A DNA stretch of 26,301 nt, taken from an uncultured Collinsella sp. GTDB taxonomy: Bacteria; Actinomycetota; Coriobacteriia; Coriobacteriales; Coriobacteriaceae. The notes beneath the pieces are model-generated. The model was given only the letters and a program-made list of their open reading frames with translations. It made no database searches and was not told the DNA's origin. Where the stretch lies: contig USQE01000001.1 of assembly GCA_900556675.1 (NCBI GenBank), forward strand, positions 1-26,301, read 5' to 3'. Both the position numbers and the translations under genes were made by a program. Below, piece by piece: positions 19,585 through 26,301 of this stretch. Each line of letters begins with the position of its first letter. The first letter of the stretch is position 1.

Positions 19585-19675
19585 GGAGGGGTGGCAGAGT
19601 GGTTGAATGCGGCGGTCTCGAAAACCGTTTGGCCTGTATAAGGTCACGAGGGTTCGAATCCCTCCTCCTCCGCCA
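19585..19675 (+). tRNA. tRNA-Ser (anticodon CGA)
   Basis: The acceptor arms GGAGGGG and CTCCTCC pair with one G-T, then G and an encoded CCA. The anticodon stem GCGGT/ACCGT closes the loop CTCGAAA, giving CGA (reads UCG). A long variable arm supports serine identity, and the T arm is GAGGG TTCGAAT CCCTC. The UCG codon is common in the neighbouring genes. Confidence 0.95.
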
Positions 19676-19686
19676 TTTTGGTTGTG

Positions 19687-19713
19687 AAAGCTCCCAGGAA
19701 TGGGAGCTTTTTT
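19687..19713 (+). terminator. Terminator after tRNA-Ser(CGA)
   Basis: AAAGCTCCCA and TGGGAGCTTT form a perfect ten-base stem with the loop GGAA, running into further T residues. Confidence 0.8.
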
Positions 19714-19739
19714 GTTTTGAGTCCCTAACAAGCAAATAC

Positions 19740-19764
19740 GGCGAAGAAGGAGGGATTCGAACCC
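19740..19764 (-). repeat. Inverted copy of a tRNA-Ser 3' end
   Basis: Read on the minus strand, these 25 bases match the 3' end of tRNA-Ser(CGA) (19650-19674: T loop, T stem and acceptor strand) at 23 of 25 positions. There is no matching tRNA body next to it. It may be the attachment-site footprint of a lost integrated element, or the remnant of a decayed tRNA gene. Confidence 0.6.
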
Positions 19765-20103
19765 GCCAGGGCGCAAAGCGTAAAGAAAACGCACCAGTGG
19801 CGCGTTTTTAGCGCAGCGCGGTCGGCGTAAGCCGACCGGATAAATTTTGAGCTCCGATCAAAATATAGACATCCCTCCTATTCAGCCACGCCCTCATCGC
19901 GTTCAGCATCAACCCAGATCCCCAAACATGTACACCACCCTCCAAAAACGATATTTTTCGATATCTTTGGAGGCTGATGCACATACTTGAAACCTATGAC
20001 CGCACCCAGTCCCGACCGTTTGCCGAGCAATAGGGTCGCGATCGTCGCCGAACATGTACTATGTACGGGCATTGTCCAATCCCGTAACTCAAAGGACCCC
20101 ATC
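19765..20103. other. Intergenic region with hairpins and no clear gene
   Basis: The 339 bases after the tRNA fragment hold several hairpins. AAAACGC and GCGTTTT lie near 19787-19808. GGTCGGC/GCCGACC with loop GTAA lies near 19820-19837. CCTCCAAA/TTTGGAGG (19939-19946 and 19966-19973) has an inner GATAT/ATATC and could be an operator for the UPF0126 gene. I find no protein-coding gene with a ribosome site. Confidence 0.4.
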
Positions 20104-20793
20104 TTGCCCGTCGTCGCCGCCATAACCGTTACCTCACATGCCTCGGATGCCATGGTCGCTATCCCATTTTGGCTCGAGATGTTCGCCGTTGTCGCTGCAT
20201 CGATCTCGGGTGTGCTGGTTGCGCGCGAACACAAGCTCGACCTGGTGGGCGCGGTCGCACTCGCGGTAGTCTGCGGTCTGGGCGGCGGTCTTTTGCGCGA
20301 CATGACACTCCAGGTCGGCAACGTCTACATCCTCAACCAGCCAATGGCGCTGCCGCTCTCCATCGCCACGGCGGCCATCATTTACATCTTCCCGGCAATC
20401 GTCGATAAGCCCGACAAACTCATCCCCCTGCTCGACATCATCTCGGTCGGCATCTATGCGGCAACCGGCGCAGACAAGGCACTGGTCTACGGATTTGCAC
20501 CCGTCGTTTGCATCATGATGGGCTTTTTCACCGCGGTGGGCGGCGGCATGCTGCGCGACGGCTTTATGGGCGTGGTTCCGGGCATTTTCCAACGCACCAA
20601 CTTTTATGCCATCGCGGCCATCGCCGGATCGGCAAGCTATGTAAGCCTCGTCATGAGTGGCTTGGTCAGCAATGTCGCCGCGCTGGTCGTATGCGTTATC
20701 GTGACCATGGGTCTGCGCTGGCTCTCGCTGCGCTTTGACATCAAAAGCCCCACCGAAGAAGACATCGCGCACTTTTTACATCGCAAAAAGTAG
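20104..20793 (+). CDS. UPF0126 (YicG-like) membrane protein
   Basis: The protein has about 229 residues with around seven hydrophobic segments. It carries the paired UPF0126 signature: GLGGGLLRDMTL in the first half and AVGGGMLRDGFMGVVPGIF in the second, reflecting an internal duplication. The related TRIC-type fold suggests a cation or glycine-linked channel, but bacterial UPF0126 function is not firmly established. I prefer a TTG start at 20104, with AAAGGA seven bases upstream; ATGs at 19987 (longer) and 20152 (shorter) are in frame but have no good ribosome site. It stands alone on the plus strand, before a terminator. Confidence 0.85.
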   Translation: MPVVAAITVTSHASDAMVAIPFWLEMFAVVAASISGVLVAREHKLDLVGAVALAVVCGLGGGLLRDMTLQVGNVYILNQPMALPLSIATAAIIYIFPAIVDKPDKLIPLLDIISVGIYAATGADKALVYGFAPVVCIMMGFFTAVGGGMLRDGFMGVVPGIFQRTNFYAIAAIAGSASYVSLVMSGLVSNVAALVVCVIVTMGLRWLSLRFDIKSPTEEDIAHFLHRKK

Positions 20794-20806
20794 ATAGCAC
20801 GGCACG

Positions 20807-20838
20807 ACCTTTCGAAATGCAACCGAGAGGTTCTTTTA
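20807..20838 (+). terminator. Terminator after the UPF0126 gene
   Basis: ACCTTTCG and CGAGAGGT form an eight-base stem with one G-T pair, then TCTTTTA. It lies 13 bases after the stop codon. Confidence 0.55.
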
Positions 20839-20862
20839 GAGCGCTCGCACGTTGGGTACCCT

Positions 20863-20887
20863 GTTAGATATACGCCGAGTATCTAAC
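20863..20887 (+). promoter_or_regulatory. Dyad directly before the bactofilin-like gene ribosome site
   Basis: GTTAGATA and TATCTAAC are perfectly inverted, nine bases apart, and the right arm abuts the GAAGGA ribosome site. It could be an operator or a hairpin controlling translation of the next gene. Confidence 0.5.
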
Positions 20888-20899
20888 GAAGGATTCACT

Positions 20900-22045
20900 A
20901 TGCCTTGCAACCTAGAACCGTCGACCAAGCGCCACAAAGCGCAGGCCCGCATCGCCCTCCTATTCGTACTGATTGCGCTTGCGCTGACCGTACTTCCCAC
21001 GGCGTCGTTCGCCGGCACAGACACCGCGGGCAACGTACTCGCAACCGAAGCTGACTCAAATCCGTCTGGCGTCGCGGGCGACCTGTACTGGGCTGGCCAA
21101 AGCCTTAACCTGGACGATGCCTCCATCGGCCGCGATATTATCGCGGCATGCGACAGCCTATCGATTCGCGACTGCACCGTAGGCGGCGCCATTCGCCTGG
21201 CGGCGCGCACCATCGATATCTCCAAAACCGCAATCGATGGCAGCGTGACGGTAGCCGGTCAGCACGTCGTGCTCAACACCGGTAGCACCGCCAACTGTTT
21301 TTACGCGATGGGCGATACTGTTGCCCTGCGAGGCTCCACCAAGTCGGCAGCACTTGCAGGCGATACGGTGACCATCGACGGCACCGTCGAGGGCGATGTC
21401 GAGGTTTGGGCCGATAAGCTCGTCTTGGGCAAAAACGCCCGCATCACCGGCACCGTGAGCGCGCATGTTTCCGAGGACCCCGAGCGGGCCGAGGGCGCTC
21501 AGGTCGGCTCCCTCAAGATCGACCGTACCGAGAACGAGAACACCTCAACGATTAACGACACCATCGGCGGCATCGTCGCCGCGGCGCTTTCCACCTGCTT
21601 TGTCGCGATCCTCCTCGAGCTCGTCTTTCCGCGCGCGACCGCCAGCGCCGCCGGCATGCTTCGTCAACGACCTACCCCTCTGTGGGTGAGCGGTCTTTTG
21701 GGCACGGTGGCCGCCGTTCCCGCCGTCCTGTTACTCATCATCTCGATTGCAGGTCTGTCACTCGCCGGAACTCTCATGTGCGCCGTGATCGGTATCGCTC
21801 TGGTCTCGGCGGCGTTTACGGGCACCGCGATCGCACGCATGATCGGACACAGCCAGAACCGCTACGCCATGGCCGCCGTGGGCGGTATCGCCGCGGGCGC
21901 ACTCACGGCACTTCCCCTTATGGGCAGCTTTGTCAGCGGCGTAGCCTTCGTCTTTACGCTCGGCTACGTCATCCAGATCATCTGGCGCAACGCCCGCCTC
22001 AAGCCGCAGCAGGCCGCCAATACTCCGGGCCTTCCTTCCGCCTAG
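20900..22045 (+). CDS. Bactofilin-like (polymer-forming) membrane protein
   Basis: The 381-residue protein starts with a signal peptide or anchor (positive start, hydrophobic 18-35, ASFAG). A repetitive right-handed beta-helix follows (about 60-190), with turns such as IGRDIIAACDSLSIRDCTVG, GGAIRLAARTIDISKTAI and AGDTVTIDGTVEGDVEVWAD. These resemble the polymer-forming cytoskeletal (bactofilin, DUF583) domain. The C-terminal 160 residues have four or five transmembrane helices. The signal peptide places the beta-helix outside the cell, unlike classic cytoplasmic bactofilins. The start at 20900 has AAGGA seven bases upstream. It is monocistronic. A role in envelope structure is likely but inferred. 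Confidence 0.8.
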   Translation: MPCNLEPSTKRHKAQARIALLFVLIALALTVLPTASFAGTDTAGNVLATEADSNPSGVAGDLYWAGQSLNLDDASIGRDIIAACDSLSIRDCTVGGAIRLAARTIDISKTAIDGSVTVAGQHVVLNTGSTANCFYAMGDTVALRGSTKSAALAGDTVTIDGTVEGDVEVWADKLVLGKNARITGTVSAHVSEDPERAEGAQVGSLKIDRTENENTSTINDTIGGIVAAALSTCFVAILLELVFPRATASAAGMLRQRPTPLWVSGLLGTVAAVPAVLLLIISIAGLSLAGTLMCAVIGIALVSAAFTGTAIARMIGHSQNRYAMAAVGGIAAGALTALPLMGSFVSGVAFVFTLGYVIQIIWRNARLKPQQAANTPGLPSA

Positions 22046-22051
22046 CCGTCA

Positions 22052-22086
22052 ACCACCACAAAGGGGACAGACACCTTTGCGGTGGT
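22052..22086. repeat. Short REP-like palindrome
   Basis: ACCACCACAAAGG and CCTTTGCGGTGGT are inverted at 12 of 13 positions around GGACAGACA. No T-run follows, so it is not an obvious terminator, though it sits seven bases after the bactofilin-like gene. The AAAGGGGACAGACACCTTT-type core resembles dispersed repeats I associate with Collinsella genomes; this is from memory. Confidence 0.5.
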
Positions 22087-22112
22087 GCAGACCAACTCAA
22101 TCCCTGTGCACC

Positions 22113-22148
22113 AAAAAGGGCACCGACCGCGATGGTCGGCGCCCTTTC
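22113..22148 (-). terminator. Terminator of typA (possibly bidirectional)
   Basis: AAAGGGCACCGACC pairs with GGTCGGCGCCCTTT at 13 of 14 positions. On the minus strand it is followed by TTTTTGG, 27 bases after the typA stop. On the plus strand CTTGTT follows, so it may also stop transcripts from the bactofilin-like gene. Confidence 0.75.
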
Positions 22149-22174
22149 TTGTTAGTCGCTATAAAGCTCGGCGC

Positions 22175-24013
<1,839 letters not shown>

Positions 24014-24130
24014 GTAGTTCCCCTATCTTCTATCCATATACAAACGGCACGCGTATGCGGCCCGCCCAGCGATACAACGCTCAGCGGGAATATTGAGCCT
24101 TTTACCGAAAACTCGTTTATTTTAGCGATT

Positions 24131-24580
24131 TTAGATGAGAGGGGTTTCCTCACCTGCAGGTTCAGGGTCGCTCCACATAAAACCATCGCCGGCGCCCATG
24201 CCCTCATACAGCACATATGCCGAAAAGCCGCTCTCGAGCGTCGTCTCAAAGAAGCTCACGAGCAGAGCGTCATGATAGCCGCCGTCAATCTCGACGCAGC
24301 CGGTATAGCCGATGGCATAGCGGGCGATACGGCCCAGGCCCTCGTCCTTAAGACCCATCTTGTGCTCGGAGATAAAGTTGGTGGCGGCCTCGAGGCACGC
24401 CTCTTCGCCGTCCTCGTCGAGTGCCGCCAGATAGCGGTTGGAAGCAGCGTCCTCGATCGCCACAACTACGCCCGGATTCTCGCCGGCGGCAAGGTCGTCC
24501 AAGAACGCACCAATCAGGTCACACACCATGGCGTCGAGCTCGGCGGAGACGTTACCGGCGTCCTGCATATCCTGTGCCAT
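24131..24580 (-). CDS. Small acidic protein of unknown function
   Basis: I do not recognise the family. The 149 residues are soluble and acidic, predicted mostly helical at the start (VSAELDAMVCDLIGAFLDDL). A central block resembles an alpha/beta domain (VVVAIEDAASNRYLAALDED, ATNFISEH). There is an aromatic-rich second half (YAIGYTGCVEIDGGYHDALL) and a short acidic end. There is no signal peptide or membrane helix. GGAAGG precedes the ATG at good spacing, which supports a real gene. It lies between the two-helix protein gene (30 bases upstream) and typA. Confidence 0.7.
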   Translation of the reverse strand: MAQDMQDAGNVSAELDAMVCDLIGAFLDDLAAGENPGVVVAIEDAASNRYLAALDEDGEEACLEAATNFISEHKMGLKDEGLGRIARYAIGYTGCVEIDGGYHDALLVSFFETTLESGFSAYVLYEGMGAGDGFMWSDPEPAGEETPLI

Positions 24581-24610
24581 CTTTAGACCTTCCCATCGAA
24601 TCCGGCGTCG

Positions 24611-25000
24611 TTACAGTTTTTGTGCCTCGGCGGCGATCTTAGCAGCGGCATCGCGGGCGCGTATCATGTCCGCCGCGCGTTTATCGAGTACCTTGATCTG
24701 GTTGGTCAGCATGACTGCATCGACCACACCCCAGATTACCAAGCCTGTTGAAATCGAAAACCCAAGCGCACCAACTGTACCACGAAGACGAGAACAGATT
24801 ACTGCGACAAGGGCGGAGATGATAACCATCTTGATATAGGAGTCGCGGCGCTCGCGAAGCGTGCGGGCCTGCGTCACATAGGCGATGCGAGCCGCCTCGG
24901 ATGCCTCCGAGCGCATCTGGGCCTCGCGGGCAATAGCGGCGACCTCGGCCGAGACGCCACGCTCCATCAGTGCACACTCTGTCTCATGACTACCCGTCAT
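24611..25000 (-). CDS. Small membrane protein of unknown function
   Basis: The 129 residues form a helical, charged N-terminus (VSAEVAAIAREAQMRSEASEAARIA), two hydrophobic helices (about 57-70 and 76-98, separated by RLRGTVG) and a Lys/Arg/Ala-rich helical C-terminus (RAADMIRARDAAAKIAAEAQ). I see no known motif. The ATG at 25000 directly follows the stop of the nuclease gene, with no clear ribosome site, so translation may be coupled; an ATG at 24967 (MERGVSAE) is an alternative start. Its role is unknown. Confidence 0.65.
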   Translation of the reverse strand: MTGSHETECALMERGVSAEVAAIAREAQMRSEASEAARIAYVTQARTLRERRDSYIKMVIISALVAVICSRLRGTVGALGFSISTGLVIWGVVDAVMLTNQIKVLDKRAADMIRARDAAAKIAAEAQKL

Positions 25001-25400
25001 TTAAAAATCATCGGGCGAGAGCGTATGGACGAACTCGTCGAACTTCTCAAATTCCTGCTCGTCATCGATTTCCTCGGCAACCGGAGATACGGTGCCCAGG
25101 CGGTTCATGATGTCGTCCTCCACAAACATGGGGGCATTGCTGCGCACGGCGAGGGCGATGGCGTCGCTCGGACGGGCGTCGATGCCGTGCTCGCTGCCGT
25201 CGGCCAAAACAACGACCGTCGCGTAGAACACGGGAGGCTCGGCACGGACAATCTCGATACGCTCGAGTTTTGCATCCAGTGCATCGAGCGTATCGAGCAA
25301 CAGGTCATGGGCAATCGGGCGCTCGGCACGGCCGCTGTCGATACCGCGGCTAATAGCCGCAGCCTCAAACGAACCAGTTTGGATAGAAAGGGAGCGCAGC
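25001..25400 (-). CDS. Bifunctional nuclease (DUF151) family protein, 5' end missing
   Basis: About 130 residues match the C-terminal part of the BFN/DUF151 family: LSIQTGSFEAAAISRGID, ERPIAHDLLLDTLDALDAK, then a strand pair (PVFYATVVVLADG), and DARPSDAIALAVRSNAPMFV, the family hallmark. A variable acidic tail follows (EEIDDEQEFEKFDEF). Members have reported DNase/RNase activity in plants; the bacterial role is unclear. The usual 35-40 N-terminal residues are missing: homology stops near 25400, where the sequence switches to an M23 gene on the other strand. The few upstream in-frame codons, to an ATG at 25429, come from the other sequence and are not a true start. Confidence 0.85.
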
Positions 25401-25405
25401 GGCGC
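25390..25405. other. Abrupt junction between two unrelated genes
   Basis: On the minus strand the nuclease family pattern holds until about 25400 and then ends. On the plus strand an M23 domain pattern begins at about 25396 (AAAQGSPISAAFYGTV) without its first half. Codon use and base composition change at the same point. No insertion sequence or long repeat is present at the boundary. Confidence 0.75.
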
Positions 25406-25689
25406 AGGGGAGTCCGATTTCCGCCGCATTTTACGGCACCGTCACCAAGGTCGGAGAGGATGAAATTGCCGGCAAGTATATCCGCCTGACCCACGCGGAC
25501 GGGCTTGAAACTTTTTATTGTCACTGTTCCGAGATATTGGCTCCCATGAATGCGGTTATTCGCCAGGGCGAGACGATAGCCCTCGTCGGTTCAACGGGCA
25601 TGGCGACCGGACCGCATCTTCATTTTGAAGTGCGGATAAACGGGCTCAAATATGATCCCGCGCGTCTGCTTTTCGGCGAAAATATCTGA
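25396..25689 (+). CDS. M23 (LytM) peptidase domain, 5' part missing; SpoIVFA-like
   Basis: About 97 residues of an M23 domain: SPISAAFYGTVTKVGEDEIA, YIRLTHADGLETFYCHCSEI, LVGSTGMATGPHLHFEVR and the end at ARLLFGENI. The HLH metal/catalytic motif is kept, but the earlier HxxxD zinc motif and everything upstream are absent because the sequence switches at the junction; an in-frame stop lies at 25384. The gene overlaps the next start by one base (TGATG), so the two form an operon. An M23 domain gene directly before an M50 protease is the arrangement of spoIVFA-spoIVFB, which controls late sigma factor activation in sporulation. SpoIVFA identity is an inference from this context. Confidence 0.8.
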   Translation, partial: AAAQGSPISAAFYGTVTKVGEDEIAGKYIRLTHADGLETFYCHCSEILAPMNAVIRQGETIALVGSTGMATGPHLHFEVRINGLKYDPARLLFGENI

Positions 25690-26301
25690 TGCATTTTTAT
25701 ATAAAAACGACCCGCATTGATTTAGGTTTCCCGTTCGCCGCATCCGCCGCCGTTATTCTTATGCTCGACAAAAGCGAAACGGTGCTGCTTATTTTTCTTT
25801 GCTGTGCTCTGCATGAAGCGGGTCATATTTTGCTCTTGACCCTCTGCTCCGCACCGCCCGATGCGATAATTCTCGGCGTGTTCGGCATGAGGATAGAGCG
25901 GGGAGAAGTGTGCCTCGATTACCGCCGTGAGGCTGTCTGCGCCCTCGCGGGACCTGCGGCGAATTTTATTGTTTCGCTTGCCGCTCTGCCGTTTGTGCGT
26001 GTGTATCCCAATGCCTTGAAGCTTGCGGCTCTGAGTGCCGGGATAGGTGTTTTCAATCTCCTGCCTGTTGAGCCGATGGATGGCGCGGCGGCACTCAAAA
26101 GCTTGTTATTGCTCAAACATGAGGAGCACACGGCCGATAAGGTTGTTGATATCTTTGCCGCCGTGTTGCTGATTCCTTTGACCGTGTGCGGGATAATTTT
26201 GCTTATTAAAACAGGAAACAACTTCACTCTGCTGTGCGTGTGTATTTATATCTCTGTCTATCTTATAGCAAAAAAGCGAACCGCCTGGTTCTTTCAGACG
26301 G
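25689..26301 (+). CDS. M50 intramembrane metalloprotease, SpoIVFB-like (3' end off the window)
   Basis: This partial gene has 204 residues to the window edge and no stop. HEAGH at 42-46 is the zinc-binding HExxH motif within a hydrophobic helix, and NLLPVEPMDG at 123-132 supplies the second motif with the metal-binding Asp. Several other membrane helices are present (for example CALAGPAANFIVSLAALPFV and VVDIFAAVLLIPLTVCGIIL). This is the site-2 protease fold of the SpoIVFB subgroup, which cleaves pro-sigma-K in the mother cell of spore formers. Its start codon overlaps the M23 gene stop. Codon use (many ATA, TTT, CTT) differs sharply from the Collinsella-like block. Confidence 0.88.
   Translation, partial: MHFYIKTTRIDLGFPFAASAAVILMLDKSETVLLIFLCCALHEAGHILLLTLCSAPPDAIILGVFGMRIERGEVCLDYRREAVCALAGPAANFIVSLAALPFVRVYPNALKLAALSAGIGVFNLLPVEPMDGAAALKSLLLLKHEEHTADKVVDIFAAVLLIPLTVCGIILLIKTGNNFTLLCVCIYISVYLIAKKRTAWFFQT

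Noticed and set aside
19441..19794. Minus-strand frame across the two tRNA genes
   Set aside because: It consists of reversed tRNA sequence; such frames are common false proteins.
24062..24088. Hairpin upstream of typA considered as a terminator
   Set aside because: The stem is imperfect and no T-run follows on the minus strand, so it is at most a leader structure.
25396..26301. Considered as a horizontally acquired island in Collinsella
   Set aside because: The left edge cuts two genes with no mobile element, and a sporulation-type protease pair would have no context there; a misjoined contig is simpler.

Overview
The window looks like a composite contig. About 20.6 kb in the middle (roughly 4.8-25.4 kb) reads as an actinobacterial genome of the Coriobacteriia, most like Collinsella. 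The evidence is GC-rich coding with many TCG and GTC/GAC codons, a PyrR-type loop on carA, the gene order rpsF-ssb-rpsR-rplI-dnaB, and encoded CCA tails on the tRNAs. The left 4.7 kb reads as a Clostridia/Oscillospirales-type genome, perhaps Faecalibacterium-like, with different codon choice and a G/C-rich palindromic intergenic repeat. The last 0.9 kb reads as a spore-forming Clostridia and carries the end of an M23 domain gene followed by an M50 protease, an arrangement like spoIVFA-spoIVFB. The taxon names are inferences from codon use, gene order and family knowledge; no search was run.

Left block (1-4.7 kb, minus strand): an outward-facing consensus promoter; a compact operon merR-ybjQ-CPBP protease whose promoter has the 19-bp spacer and dyad typical of MerR control; a palindromic repeat; a DEAD-box RNA helicase; an HU-type DNA-binding protein; and the 3' third of carB. 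The open frame of carB passes unbroken from this block into the Collinsella-like block, so the switch lies inside the conserved second ATP-grasp domain.

Middle block (4.8-25.4 kb): carA-carB for carbamoyl phosphate, with a PyrR loop next to the carA ribosome binding site; an ABC exporter with a partner membrane protein; a NUDIX hydrolase; purD and purA for purine synthesis, purA being frameshifted near its end; dnaB; the rplI-rpsR-ssb-rpsF cluster; two tRNA-Ser genes (GGA and CGA) on the plus strand; a UPF0126 membrane protein and a bactofilin-like membrane protein on the plus strand; typA; two small unknown genes; and a bifunctional nuclease gene cut off at its 5' end. Most of it is housekeeping: nucleotide synthesis, replication and translation. 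Several palindromic elements of about 35-110 bp lie between genes.

Right block (25.4-26.3 kb, plus strand): the truncated M23 domain and a partial M50 protease that runs off the end.

I see no phage, CRISPR, toxin-antitoxin or secondary-metabolite system. The points most worth checking are the two junctions, the purA frameshift, the PyrR and MerR control sites, an inverted copy of a tRNA-Ser 3' end, and the palindromic elements.
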